From the NCBI GenBank assembly GCA_031264185.1, contig JAISEL010000071.1, positions 1 through 64,000 on the forward strand: 64,000 bases of DNA. Direction: 5' to 3'. The notes beneath the pieces were generated by a model. It saw only the letters and a list, made by a program, of their open reading frames with translations, was not told the DNA's origin and did not search any database. The translations under genes and the position numbers were made by a program. The DNA is from Deltaproteobacteria bacterium. Its GTDB lineage: Bacteria > Desulfobacterota > Desulfarculia > Adiutricales > Adiutricaceae. How positions within the stretch are numbered: position 1 is the first letter of the stretch; each line of letters begins with the position of its first letter. Shown piece after piece: positions 17,388-27,092 of the stretch.

Positions 17388-20051
17388 ATGAATTCTTCGG
17401 CTTTGAGACAATCTTTTCTGGATTATTTCCAAAAACTTGACCACCGGCGGGTCGGCTCCGGCTCTTTGGTTCCCAGAGACGACCCTACGTTATTGTTTAC
17501 CAATGCCGGCATGGTCCAGTTTAAACGCCTCTTCACCGGAGAAGAAAAAAGGGACTATGCCCGGGCCACCACATCCCAAAAATGTGTCCGGGCCGGCGGC
17601 AAGCATAATGACTTGGAAAACGTCGGCTACACGGCCCGGCACCATACTTTCTTTGAGATGCTCGGCAATTTCTCCTTTGGGGATTATTTTAAATCAGAGG
17701 CCATAGTCTGGGCCTGGGACTTATTGACCAGGATCTTTAATCTGCCGGCCGACAAGCTTTATGTCACCGTTTTCCGTGAGGACGACGAAGCAGCCGATCT
17801 CTGGGCCAAACTGGTCGGTATTCCTGCCGACCGGTTGGTCCGGCTGGACGAAAAAGACAATTTCTGGGCCATGGGCGACACCGGACCCTGCGGACCGTGC
17901 AGTGAGATCTTGATCGATCAGGGACCGGAACTGGGCTGCGGCCGGCCCGACTGCGCTCCGGGCTGTGACTGTGACCGGTATCTGGAGATCTGGAACCTGG
18001 TATTCATGCAGTTTGAAAGAACGACTGACGGAGAAACCAGACCACTGCCCCGCCCTTCCATTGATACGGGCATGGGTTTAGAGCGTTTAGCCGCTGTGAC
18101 CCAGAAGGTGCCCAGCAATTTTGAAACCGATCTCTTCCGGCCCTTACTGGAAAAAGTCGCCTCTCTTTCCGGCATCCCCTATGTTTACGGAAAGATACTG
18201 ACCCAGGATGATAAAAATTTCCAGACCAATGTTTCCCTCCGAGTTATCGCCGATCACAGCCGGGCCGTCACCTTTTTAATCAGTGACGGAGTCAGGCCCG
18301 AAAATTTAGGACGCGGTTATGTCTTAAGACGCATCTTGCGGCGAGCTGTCCGTCACGGCCGAAAATTGGGTCTAGACCGGCCTTTTTTAACCGAAGTTGT
18401 CTCCACGGTCATTGATACTTTAAAGGGCCCATACCCGGAGATAAGCGATCAGGCTTCTTACATTAAAAGCTTAATTTTAAGTGAAGAAGAAAGATTCGGG
18501 GAGACTCTTGGCACAGGGCTGGCCATTTTAAATCAGGCCATTGAAGACTTGAAAGCCAAAAACCAACAGGCTCTGGACGGCTTCGTTGCCTTTAAACTCT
18601 ACGATACTTACGGCTTTCCCATTGACTTGGTCTCCGATGTGGCCCGAGAACACGGCCTTTCGGTGGATGAGGCTGGGTTTGAAGAGAGCATGAGCAACCA
18701 GAGAGCCAAAGGCCGGGCGGCCTGGCGTTCCGACCGGGGGGCCGGCGACGCGGCTCTGACTTTAATCAACAGTTTAACGGCCACCGGCTTTACATCCGGA
18801 TTCACCGGTTATGACCATTTTACGGAAATAGATAAGGTTCCGGCCTTAATCATCAAAAACGGCCAATCCGCTTTAGAGGCCCAGGCAGGCGATGAAGTCA
18901 GTTTAATCTTCACTAAAACGCCTTTCTACGCCGCTTCCGGCGGCCAGACAGGCGATCTGGGCCGAATTATTTTCAGCCGGGGAAAAGTGGAAGTCCTGGA
19001 TACCTTCAAAGTTCCGGGGGGCGTTATTGTCCACCGGGGCCGGGTGACGGAAGGCGTTATCTCTCTGACCCCGGCCACTTTAGCCGTTGATATGCCGAAC
19101 CGTCTGGCAGTTATGGCTAACCACAGCGCCACCCATCTTCTCCATAATGCTTTAAGGACTGTATTAGGTGACCACGTCCGCCAGGCCGGCTCCCAGGTCT
19201 CGGCCGAAAAGCTCCGTTTTGACTTTACCCACCAGTCTCAGGTCAGAGAGTTCGAGTTAACGGAAACCGAAAGACTGGTTAACAGGGAAATTTCTTTAAA
19301 CTGGCCCGTGGAAACCCAGGTCCTGGACTATGAAGAGGCTGTCCGGACCGGGGCCATGGCTCTATTTGAGGAACGCTACGGCGATAAAGTCCGGGTAGTG
19401 ACCATGGGCCCGTCCAGAGAACTGTGCGGCGGCACCCACGCCCAAAGAACCGGGGATATCGGCTTTTTTCTAATATTATCGGAAAGCGCTGTGGCCGCCG
19501 GAGTCCGCCGGTTAGAGTGTCTGACCGGAGTCCCCGCCATAGCCGAATTCCAAAAAATAAGAGGCTACGTTAAAGATCTGGCCGGAAAACTTAAAAGTAA
19601 ACCGGAGGAGTTGTCCGCCCGGCTTCAAAAGCTTCTGGATCAGGCCAAAACCCCTAAACCAGAGCCGACCGGCTTCGAGCCAGGTCCGCTGGCCGAGCAG
19701 GCCGAAACCGTTGGCGGAATTAAGTTTTTAGCCCGGGAAGTAACAGCCGACGAACCCCGGCGCTTAAGGGAGCTGGGAGATTTGCTCCGGGAAAAACTAG
19801 GGCCTGAATCTATTCTGGCTCTGGCCGCCAGGTCCAGGGATAATAAAGCCCTTCTTTTAGTGTCAGTCTCCAAGGAGCTGGCCGATAAATTTCCTGCCGG
19901 CCTTTTGATTGGCCCCATGGCCGAAGCGGTCGGCGGCCGTGGCGGCGGCAATCCTCTGCTTGCTCAGGCCGGCGGACCCAACGCCGACGGACTGGCTGAG
20001 GCTTTACTAAAAGTTAAAACGGCCTTTCTAGAGGCTCTGGAGAGCAGATAG
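17388..20051 (+). CDS. alaS: Alanyl-tRNA synthetase
   Basis: An 887-residue enzyme that charges tRNA-Ala. The class II core has FTNAGMVQFKRLF and TSQKCVRAGGKHNDLENVGY near the N-terminus, with HHTFFEMLGNFSFGDYFK as the motif around residues 85-102. A Cys-rich insert (CGRPDCAPGCDC, near 185-196) is present. The editing domain carries the zinc ligands HSATHLLH and CGGTHAQRTG. The C-terminal dimerisation/C-Ala region follows (GGRGGGNPLLAQAGG). Length is normal. It lies 49 bases behind recA on the same strand and may be co-transcribed. Confidence 0.98.
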   Translation: MNSSALRQSFLDYFQKLDHRRVGSGSLVPRDDPTLLFTNAGMVQFKRLFTGEEKRDYARATTSQKCVRAGGKHNDLENVGYTARHHTFFEMLGNFSFGDYFKSEAIVWAWDLLTRIFNLPADKLYVTVFREDDEAADLWAKLVGIPADRLVRLDEKDNFWAMGDTGPCGPCSEILIDQGPELGCGRPDCAPGCDCDRYLEIWNLVFMQFERTTDGETRPLPRPSIDTGMGLERLAAVTQKVPSNFETDLFRPLLEKVASLSGIPYVYGKILTQDDKNFQTNVSLRVIADHSRAVTFLISDGVRPENLGRGYVLRRILRRAVRHGRKLGLDRPFLTEVVSTVIDTLKGPYPEISDQASYIKSLILSEEERFGETLGTGLAILNQAIEDLKAKNQQALDGFVAFKLYDTYGFPIDLVSDVAREHGLSVDEAGFEESMSNQRAKGRAAWRSDRGAGDAALTLINSLTATGFTSGFTGYDHFTEIDKVPALIIKNGQSALEAQAGDEVSLIFTKTPFYAASGGQTGDLGRIIFSRGKVEVLDTFKVPGGVIVHRGRVTEGVISLTPATLAVDMPNRLAVMANHSATHLLHNALRTVLGDHVRQAGSQVSAEKLRFDFTHQSQVREFELTETERLVNREISLNWPVETQVLDYEEAVRTGAMALFEERYGDKVRVVTMGPSRELCGGTHAQRTGDIGFFLILSESAVAAGVRRLECLTGVPAIAEFQKIRGYVKDLAGKLKSKPEELSARLQKLLDQAKTPKPEPTGFEPGPLAEQAETVGGIKFLAREVTADEPRRLRELGDLLREKLGPESILALAARSRDNKALLLVSVSKELADKFPAGLLIGPMAEAVGGRGGGNPLLAQAGGPNADGLAEALLKVKTAFLEALESR

Positions 20052-20253
20052 TAATTTTTCCTGATATTTGACCTGGAAAAATGTTAATTTATTCAAAGAA
20101 AGTTTTTTGGGTCCTTCGGCCCATAGCCAAAAGATAATGCCAGTTTTACTGTAATGGTTTTTACTATTATTTTACTGAATATTGGCTATTTTTGCTCAAA
20201 TAGTTGTTTTTCCCATATAATTGGGTGGTTCTGGTTTTACATTAGAGGAGACT

Positions 20254-21540
20254 ATGAAAATCCTTCTGATCGGTTCGGGAGGGCGGGAGCACGCCTTAGC
20301 CTGGCATTTGAAAAAAAACCCGCAAGTCAAACTGATTTCGGCTCCCGGAAGTCCGGCTTTGGCCGCCTTAGGCGAGACAGTCCAGATTGCGCCCGACAAC
20401 ATCAGTGCTCTGACGATCTTAGCCCGCCAGAGGAAGCCGGATTTGACGGTCATAGGTCCCGAGGTGCCTCTGGTTTTAGGTCTGACCGATCTGCTCAGAA
20501 GCGAAGGATTTTTAGTCTTCGGTCCTTCCGGCCGGGCCGCTCAAATTGAGGGGTCCAAAGTCTTTGCCAAAGATTTCATGGTCCGCCACAATCTGCCCAC
20601 AGCCAGTTACGCCGTTTTTTACGATTTTGAGGAAGCTAAACAATATCTCGAAGCAGCCAGTTACCCTCTGGTCTTGAAAGCCGACGGCCTGGCTCAGGGT
20701 AAAGGGGTCATTATCTGCGGTAAGCTGGAGGCAGCGTTAAAGGCAATCTGTACTCTTTCAGGTCTGGGGGCCGGCAAAAGGATGCTGGTGGAAGAGTATC
20801 TGGCCGGAGAAGAGAGTTCCTTTTTTGTTATCACCGACGGAAAAACTGTTCTGCCTCTGCCTTCGGCACAGGATCACAAAACCATTTACGACAATGACTG
20901 CGGCCCCAATACCGGCGGCATGGGCGCTTACTGTCCGGCTCCGCTAATCAGCCCTCACCTAAAAAACACCATCATGGAGACCATCATTAAGCCTGCCGTC
21001 ACTGGTCTGGCCACAGAAGGGACACCTTTTTCCGGCCTTTTATATGCCGGTTTGATGGTGACTTTAAACGGTCCCAAACTTCTGGAATTCAACGCACGCT
21101 TCGGCGATCCCGAGACTCAGGCTTTAATGCCTTTACTTAAATCCGATTTAGCAGAAGTTTTTCTGGCTACAGCCGAAGGGAGGCTGGAGGATATTAAACT
21201 AGAATGGTCAGACCAAAGTGCGGCCACGGTGGTCATGAGTGCCGAAGGCTATCCCGGAGCTTACCGGAAGGGCGATTTAATTACCGGCATTGATAAAGCC
21301 AGAGAGCGCCCCAATGTGGAAGTCTTTGAAGCCGGAGTGGAATACCGCCAGGAAGGCCGCAGTCTGAACCGTTATACGAACGGCGGCCGGGTTTTAGCCG
21401 TCACCGGTTTGGGGGATAACTTACAGAAAGCCGTTGATACGGCTTATGAGGCGGTATCTGATATCAAGTGGGCGGGGGCTCACTACCGCCGGGATATTGG
21501 CAGTAAAGCCCTTCACCAGAATCTTCTTTACAGCCCCTGA
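20254..21540 (+). CDS. purD: Phosphoribosylamine-glycine ligase
   Basis: A 428-residue ATP-grasp enzyme of purine synthesis joining glycine to phosphoribosylamine. ATG 20254 is used because GAGGAG lies 6 bases upstream and MKILLIGSGGREHAL is the canonical start; the open frame reaches back another 11 codons. Other marks are PLVLKADGLAQGKGVII (ATP grasp), FFVITDGKTVLPLPSAQDHK, NTGGMGAYCPAP and FNARFGDPETQ. It is the last rightward gene before the bidirectional terminator shared with pstS. Confidence 0.97.
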   Translation: MKILLIGSGGREHALAWHLKKNPQVKLISAPGSPALAALGETVQIAPDNISALTILARQRKPDLTVIGPEVPLVLGLTDLLRSEGFLVFGPSGRAAQIEGSKVFAKDFMVRHNLPTASYAVFYDFEEAKQYLEAASYPLVLKADGLAQGKGVIICGKLEAALKAICTLSGLGAGKRMLVEEYLAGEESSFFVITDGKTVLPLPSAQDHKTIYDNDCGPNTGGMGAYCPAPLISPHLKNTIMETIIKPAVTGLATEGTPFSGLLYAGLMVTLNGPKLLEFNARFGDPETQALMPLLKSDLAEVFLATAEGRLEDIKLEWSDQSAATVVMSAEGYPGAYRKGDLITGIDKARERPNVEVFEAGVEYRQEGRSLNRYTNGGRVLAVTGLGDNLQKAVDTAYEAVSDIKWAGAHYRRDIGSKALHQNLLYSP

Positions 21541-21585
21541 CCCGGACGCCGGTCAAGCCGCCGGAAATCAGTTCAAATAAGTTAA

Positions 21586-21619
21586 AAAAGCCTCAAACCT
21601 ATATAGGTTTGGGGCTTTT
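21586..21619. terminator. Bidirectional terminator between purD and pstS
   Basis: Arms AAAAGCCTCAAACCT and AGGTTTGGGGCTTTT pair with one G-T wobble across a 4-base loop. The A-run on one side and T-run on the other suit both convergent genes. Confidence 0.85.
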
Positions 21620-21642
21620 CCCTTTCCAGAAGCGGTTATTTT

Positions 21643-22647
21643 CTATTTCACTATGGCTTTTTTCCAATAATCCCTGATATCGGCCTTTAAAGCTGCGGGA
21701 AGGGGCACATAGTGGAGGGATTCAGCTTCTTTATCGCCGTTGTTAAAACACCAGTCAAAAAAGCCGGTCACTTTGGTCAGAGCTTCGGAGTTATCTTTTT
21801 TAATCAAAATGTACGTAGCCGCCGCAATGGGCCAGGACTCACTGCCAGGAGTATTGACCAGCCACAGGTAGTAGCCTTTGGCCTGATCCCATTGAGCCTG
21901 ACCGGCTGCGGCCGTAAAACTTGAAGCGCTCGGTTTAATCTTTTTACCTTCCAGGTTTATTATCTGAGTAGTGGTCAGAGAACTCTGGAGAGCGTAGGCG
22001 TATTCGGTGTAGCCTATGCTGTTTTGGATCTTCTTGACATTGGCCGAGACTCCGTCATTGCCTTTAGCCCCAATTCCCACCGGCCAGTTGACCGATTTGC
22101 CTGCCCCTATTTGGGCTTTAAACTTCGCCGAAACCCCGGACAGATAAGTGGTAAAGATGGCCGAAGTGCCGGAGCTGTCGGAACGGTAGACAACGGAGAT
22201 GGTGGCATCCGGCAGACTAAGGCCCGGATTTAAAGCCGCAATGGACGGATCGTTCCACTTGGTAATCTGACCCCGGTAAATGTCGGCGATCACTTCGCCT
22301 CCCAAAATGAGCTGATCGGCGGCCAGGCCCTGAATGTTAACCACCACCACCACTCCGCCGACCACGGCCGGGAATTGTATGAGGTTATCTTTGGTCAGGG
22401 TTTCCGTGGTCAGAGGGTCGTCTGTGGCTCCGAAATCGACCGTGCCCTCGGTAACCTGCTTAATGCCGCCGCCGGATCCTATGGACTGATAGTTGACCCG
22501 GTTTTCGGTTTCTTTCTGGTAACTCATGGCCCAGGCCGAATAGACCGGATAAGGAAAAGAAGCCCCGGCCCCGGTCACTTCAGCGGCCAAAGCCGGTGTC
22601 GGGACTATAAGGCCCAGAAACATCAATAATAAAGCAAATTTTGACAT
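21643..22647 (-). CDS. pstS: Phosphate-binding periplasmic protein PstS
   Basis: A 334-residue solute-binding protein of the high-affinity phosphate ABC importer. Start ATG 22647 is preferred to ATG 22653 because GAGG is then 7 bases away. The signal peptide ends near TPALAAEV. The mature start VTGAGASFPYPVYSAW, the IGSGGGIKQVTEGTVDFGAT loop, and YRSDSSGTSAIFTTYL carry the phosphate-binding residues of the family. Unlike most pst operons, it is separated from pstCAB by about 5.1 kb containing two dead genes and phoBRU, although all read leftward. It has its own candidate Pho box at 22731-22757. Confidence 0.96.
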   Translation of the reverse strand: MSKFALLLMFLGLIVPTPALAAEVTGAGASFPYPVYSAWAMSYQKETENRVNYQSIGSGGGIKQVTEGTVDFGATDDPLTTETLTKDNLIQFPAVVGGVVVVVNIQGLAADQLILGGEVIADIYRGQITKWNDPSIAALNPGLSLPDATISVVYRSDSSGTSAIFTTYLSGVSAKFKAQIGAGKSVNWPVGIGAKGNDGVSANVKKIQNSIGYTEYAYALQSSLTTTQIINLEGKKIKPSASSFTAAAGQAQWDQAKGYYLWLVNTPGSESWPIAAATYILIKKDNSEALTKVTGFFDWCFNNGDKEAESLHYVPLPAALKADIRDYWKKAIVK

Positions 22648-22730
22648 GTTCATACCTCAGAAAATCTTGTAGGGTGGATATAGCCATGTCAAAAAAATAC
22701 GGCCCCGAGTTTAAGAAGATATCCAATCTT

Positions 22731-22757
22731 TGTAATATTTTTGTAAAATAGTTTTAA
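22731..22757 (-). promoter_or_regulatory. Candidate PhoB box upstream of pstS
   Basis: On the minus strand TTAAA, TTACA and TTACA start exactly 11 bases apart (plus-strand 22753-57, 22742-46, 22731-35). The site begins about 85 bases before the start codon. The same arrangement occurs before pstC. PhoB-family regulators bind direct repeats with an 11-bp period. Assignment is inference from spacing and position. Confidence 0.6.
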
Positions 22758-23202
22758 CTGATGATTGAAAAAAGACTGTCCGGGCAGTCTTCGGCCTAGA
22801 CTACACCATATTACTGGACCAGACAAATTACTGGTCATATTTGGACCAAATACTGGCCGGTTTCCAGCCAAAAGTCTGCTATTTACGGCATATGCAGGGC
22901 TTATAGTCATAATCGGTTAAGCCGGAAAACCATCAGACCAGGCGATGGAGATAATCTCTGAACTGTCTTGGCCGGCAGACAGAAGAAGCAGCGATTTTAT
23001 GCCAAATCGCCGGTCTTGCTGGGCAGTCACGGCTGAAAATAAATTAGCCGCAGGAGGCTTGGTTTAAGGAAAACAGGAACTGAAACACTCGCGGCCTCAC
23101 TGTCAGAAATCCGCCTCCATTCGGGCTGACTTGTCTTCCCGGTATTCGGCGGTACGGAATAAAACCTGACTTTGTCTTCCCGCCTAAAGTCGGACGGATG
23201 CG
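22758..23202. other. No gene seen between pstS control region and LRR relic
   Basis: GC-rich sequence without a supportable frame. It may be degraded remains of the two adjacent dead genes. Confidence 0.45.
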
Positions 23203-23815
23203 TTAGTCAGACAGGAGACTGCCGTCCAGATTCAGTTCAATTAGGTTGGTCAGTCCGTCCAGTGGCTTTGTATTGCTCATCAAATTACGGCTCAAATCCA
23301 GGGTACGTAAAAGATTCAGGGTGGCCAAAGGGCATAAATCATTAATCCGGCTGCTGGGCAGGTATAGATCGGTCAGCTTGGTCAAACCAGCCGCGGGACT
23401 CAGACCTTCAATCCGGCTATGGCCCAAGCGCAACCAATATATCCCCTTCAGCGGACTCAGGACGATCAAGTCACTTAAGCCGTTGTCTTCGAAAACTAAG
23501 CCTGCCAAACCGGTTAATCTGGACAAAACCCGGATATCACGGATAGTATTGTCACTTAAACTCAGACAGCTTAGACTGCGCAATTTGGTCAGCGGGCTGA
23601 TATCGCGGATTTGATTGTTGTTTAAATCAAATTCTGTCCGTCTGGTCAGGTCTGTTGACGGCCCGAGTCAGAGATCTGACTGCCGCTTAAGTTCAGGATA
23701 CCCAGATTAAGAGACCCCAGAGCCGTCAGGTCACTAATTTCGCTGCAGCTGAGGTCCAGACAGAATAAACCGGTCAAACCGGCTACGGGGCTTACGTTGC
23801 AGATCAGATTACCTT
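23203..23815 (-). pseudogene. Leucine-rich repeat protein, frameshifted and 5' truncated
   Basis: About nine internalin-type LRR units of 21-24 residues can be read (LTALGSLNLGILNLSGSQIS, then LRSLSCLSLSDNTIRDI, LTGLAGLVFEDNGLSDLI, LTKLTDLYLPSSRINDL, LLRTLDLSRNLMSNT and LIELNLDGSLLSD). The last six are open from 23583 to 23203; the upstream units are in another frame with a shift near 23660. There is no signal peptide or start codon at the 5' end. Such proteins mediate protein contacts, often on host-associated bacteria. Remnant. Confidence 0.75.
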
Positions 23816-23818
23816 TGG

Positions 23819-24555
23819 ATGGAATCCGGCTCCAACGGGTCTATCCGGAAATTTCTCCGAGATTATAAACTGACCGCAGAGGAGTTTTCCGGCCTTCCGG
23901 TAAGCAAAAATTTCGCCGGAACGCCTGGGGAAACCGGCGCCGCGCCTCAGGAAGTATTTCTCTGTCAGGCGGGATATTTGACCCGGCGGGAAGGCAGCGG
24001 CGGCTCCTGCACCCTGGACTGTCCCAAACTTTGAAGTCCGGTCCGCTCTGGCGGCTCTTTCCATGGATAATCTTTTTTCACCTGAAAGAATGGCTGAGGC
24101 GGCGGCCCTGGAACAGGCCGAAGAGAGGCTCGGCGTGTCCGAACCGAATTCGGCCGTGAGCTTCATGGAATCCCTGAGTCTGAAAAAGGGCGGGGTTTTC
24201 TGCCGGAGCGTCTTGCAGGCCTGTCTGAGGTAAACCGGGGCGGATGTCCGTCCGGAAGCCAGAAAAAACCGGGGTCAGGCCGGTATGGAGGTCAGGCACA
24301 AAGATATCAATTGCATAATTTAGATAAAAACCGCTGCATAATTGAGATGAAAACCGCTGAAGACAGGCCGGGCTGGCCCAGATCCTGGACCATGACTGCG
24401 GCGCCTCCAAAAACCCTATCCTCATTTCTTTGGCCGTGGATCTGAAGGACCGAAATGTCGGGGCCTGCGTCTTTGTGAAAAACGGGCAGACTCATGTCCT
24501 GGACAGTCAGGATCTGCTGCAGCTGCGTGAACAGCCGGCTGGAGAGGCGGATTAA
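23819..24555 (+). pseudogene. AAA-ATPase-like / PDDEXK protein remnant (PF09820-PF08011 type)
   Basis: The first frame reads FLRDYKLTAEEFSGLPVSKN and QEVFLCQAGYLTRREG-SCTLDCPKL, matching the lid region of AAA-ATPase-like proteins (FLYQ-GYLTLR--DYPN-EV). A frameshift near 24031 continues EVRSALAALSMDNLFSPERM. The nuclease-like end reads CIIEMKTA, AGLAQILDHDCGASKN, ILISLAVDLKDRNVGACVF and ends at 24555. The Walker A half is missing. The frame is further disturbed by a 23-bp tandem duplication at 24313-24358. These proteins are common in gut bacteria; function unclear. Confidence 0.72.
24313..24358 (+). repeat. 23-bp tandem duplication
   Basis: Two adjacent copies beginning GCATAATT and ending AAAACCGCT (24313-24335, 24336-24358) differ at two positions. 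In the proper frame the second encodes the nuclease-motif strand CIIEMKTA of the surrounding pseudogene; the first copy has a stop. Confidence 0.8.
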
Positions 24556-24770
24556 AACCTGGCCGCCCAAAAGAAAGCGGGTTTGACTGAAAAAACCCGA
24601 TGCTTTATGTTTTTCAGGCCAGTAATCTCCTGGCGGCTCATTTCTTCAGACCAGTTACGCTTTTATGTAAATACTTCAGTAATTTTGAACATTTGGCCAG
24701 GAACAATTCCGTGAACGGCCGCCCCACAATTTCTTTCGGCTGAACAATCTTCCTGAAGAGGTTCATGCTT

Positions 24771-26426
24771 TTAGTTCACAGTTTTTGGCGCGGTCAGTCT
24801 GACCCAGAAAGTATTGCCGCCACGCTCATTGCCGGTCACCTGAACCTGACCCTGGTAAAGACGGGCAATATGCTTAACTATGGCCAGACCAAGACCCGAC
24901 CCGGACACACTGCGGTTTCTTGACCTGGAAATCGAATAAAACCTCTCAAAAATCCGTTCGTACTCGCTCTCCGGTATTGGCGGTCCAAGGTCGGAGACGG
25001 AAATTTCCAGGAAAAGATCCTTTTGTCTGACCGAGACTTCAATCTCCGGACCCTGGGAGTACTTTAAGGCATTATTAATCAGGTTCGTCAGGATGCTGAT
25101 AATATGGGTGCTGTGGCATTTTATCAGACCAGTATCAAAACTGAAATTGACTTTCTTGTCGCCCGGCTCGATCATTTCCTCAATTTCACCCATTATTTCG
25201 CCTAAATCGCAGGACTCGTCAAAGGCCTCCGGTCTGGCCTCCAGCTGGTGCAGCACAATTAGATCATCCAGCAGCCCGTTCAAGCGCTGGGCGTTTTTAT
25301 ACAGAGCTGATAAAAATTTCTCCAGAAAAGGCCTGGCCATATCCTTGTCTTTCAAAATGACTTCCGAGGCCCCTAAAATTAGGGCCAGAGGTGTTTTCAA
25401 TTCATGGGAAATGTTGCCTATGAGATCGGATTTGTAACTGGTATATTTTTCCTTTTCTGTCTGATCATGGAAAATAACCAAAAGTTGATTATCTTCCCAG
25501 GTCTGGTCAAAGAGAATGAACTTTTCCCCCAGCCGGAGCTGGTTGGCCTGAGGTTTTTTGACCGAGGCAAAAATATTTAATACTTCCTTTTTGGTGATCT
25601 TGGTTATATTATCTGGTATACGGCAGTTTAATATCTCTTCAGCCCTTTCATTATGATAGAGGATCTGACTGCCGTCTAAAAATATAACCCCCTCATTTAT
25701 GTTTTTGAGTATATATTCCAAGCGCTGGTTTAAAAAACTTATTTCCTGATTTTTGTCCCTGAGAACTCTCGTCACGTGACTTAATGAAAATAAGGCCTCG
25801 TCTAAATCCAAGCTTTTAAAGGTCGGCAGCGCCTCATCCCCGTTTTTAGCTCTCTCCACTGCCCGGCTTAATTGAAAGTAGATCCGCCCGAACTGCCGGA
25901 AGACGATTAAGCCAAAAACTAGGACGGCCAAAGTTAGAAATGCAACCGCCAAAATAGTCTCCCGAAAAAAAAGCTCCCTTTGGTTTTCGTAGTACTCCAT
26001 TGGGCTTGAGACCCTTAAAACCGTGTTGCTGTCTGCCTTCTGGGCATAGTACATGGTCTTTATACCCGTGGTCTCGCTGATTCTGGTCGCAAATATAGGC
26101 TTATCCACGGTCGCGGCTTTAATTTCCGGCCGATCCCGGTGCGATTCCAGTTCCCCCGGGACCTCGGAATCAAAGGTCACCTGACCCTGTCCGTTAATTA
26201 ATGTCAGACGGAAGCCTATTTCTCCGGTCATTTTCCGGACCGGCTCAGGCTCAAAGGGGCCTCTTTCATAGTACAGACGGGCTAAATGCCAGCTCGTATA
26301 AAGTAGCTTTTCAAACTGATCCCGGCTCATTTCCTGGTTTTTCTGCTGAATAAAAGCCAGGCCAACAGTCAGTACGACCACTGCGGGAACTAAAATCAGG
26401 GCTAAAAGTTTGTACTTGGAGATCAA
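24771..26426 (-). CDS. phoR: Phosphate-regulon sensor histidine kinase PhoR
   Basis: A 551-residue membrane kinase. TM1 is at about 7-26, an extracytoplasmic sensor at about 30-155, TM2 at about 158-178, HAMP-like and PAS regions at about 180-320, a DHp with the phospho-accepting His in GNISHELKTPLA, and an HATPase with NLINNALKYSQ and SGSGLGLAIVKHIA. Start is TTG 26426, immediately after the phoB stop, with GGAGG 9 bases upstream inside phoB. Unlike E. coli PhoR it has a full periplasmic sensor. Last gene of the pst-pho operon; it phosphorylates PhoB when phosphate is scarce. Confidence 0.93.
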   Translation of the reverse strand: MISKYKLLALILVPAVVVLTVGLAFIQQKNQEMSRDQFEKLLYTSWHLARLYYERGPFEPEPVRKMTGEIGFRLTLINGQGQVTFDSEVPGELESHRDRPEIKAATVDKPIFATRISETTGIKTMYYAQKADSNTVLRVSSPMEYYENQRELFFRETILAVAFLTLAVLVFGLIVFRQFGRIYFQLSRAVERAKNGDEALPTFKSLDLDEALFSLSHVTRVLRDKNQEISFLNQRLEYILKNINEGVIFLDGSQILYHNERAEEILNCRIPDNITKITKKEVLNIFASVKKPQANQLRLGEKFILFDQTWEDNQLLVIFHDQTEKEKYTSYKSDLIGNISHELKTPLALILGASEVILKDKDMARPFLEKFLSALYKNAQRLNGLLDDLIVLHQLEARPEAFDESCDLGEIMGEIEEMIEPGDKKVNFSFDTGLIKCHSTHIISILTNLINNALKYSQGPEIEVSVRQKDLFLEISVSDLGPPIPESEYERIFERFYSISRSRNRSVSGSGLGLAIVKHIARLYQGQVQVTGNERGGNTFWVRLTAPKTVN

Positions 26427-27092
26427 TTATTCCACCTCCCAGGCGTAACCTATCTTGGGAAGAGTCTGAATATAGCGGCCTTTATCGGCCAGTTTTTTTC
26501 TTAACGTGGCCACATGGGCATCGACAGTCCGGCTGATCAACTCATTATCGTAGCCCCAGACGGCGTTTAACAGCTGGTTACGGGAAAAGACCTGGCCCGG
26601 GGAACGCATGAATAAACTTAAAAGTTCAAATTCCTTCTGGGTAAGATTTAAGACCTGATTATCAATTTTTACCCTGTGGCTGGTCAGATCGAGTCTGATG
26701 CCGCCGGCCTCTATGACTGCGGAAAAGCCGGCCTGGCCGCGCCGCATAACGGCTCTGATCTTGGCTTCCAGAAAATTAAAGGTAAAAGGTTTGGTGACAT
26801 AATCGTCTGCGCCCCGGTCTAAAGCGGCAATAATATCCTTTTCACTGTTGCGGGCCGAAATAACTATGACCGGAGTGGTCTGTTTTTTCCGGATAATCTC
26901 CAGAAACTGAAGACCCTGGAGACCAGGCAGCATGAGATCTAAAAGGATCAGCTCCGGCAGCCAGTCTTCAACCGCGATCAGGGCGTCATTGGCGTTATCC
27001 AGGCACAGACACTGAAAACCGGCTCTGGTCAGATCATATTCAATCAGCTCTCTTAGAGCCGCTTCGTCTTCAATAGTTAAAATTCGCATCAA
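26427..27092 (-). CDS. phoB: Phosphate-regulon response regulator PhoB
   Basis: A 221-residue OmpR-type regulator. The receiver has the acid pair in IEDEA, the phospho-acceptor Asp in LILLDLMLPGLQG (about 51), a conserved Thr/Ser region VISARN, and Lys in YVTKPF. The winged helix ends VDAHVATLRKKLADKGRYIQ and TLPKIGYAWEV. The start ATG overlaps the phoU stop by 4 bases; phoR starts directly after its stop. It should bind the TTACA-type repeats before pstS and pstC. Confidence 0.95.
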   Translation of the reverse strand: MMRILTIEDEAALRELIEYDLTRAGFQCLCLDNANDALIAVEDWLPELILLDLMLPGLQGLQFLEIIRKKQTTPVIVISARNSEKDIIAALDRGADDYVTKPFTFNFLEAKIRAVMRRGQAGFSAVIEAGGIRLDLTSHRVKIDNQVLNLTQKEFELLSLFMRSPGQVFSRNQLLNAVWGYDNELISRTVDAHVATLRKKLADKGRYIQTLPKIGYAWEVE

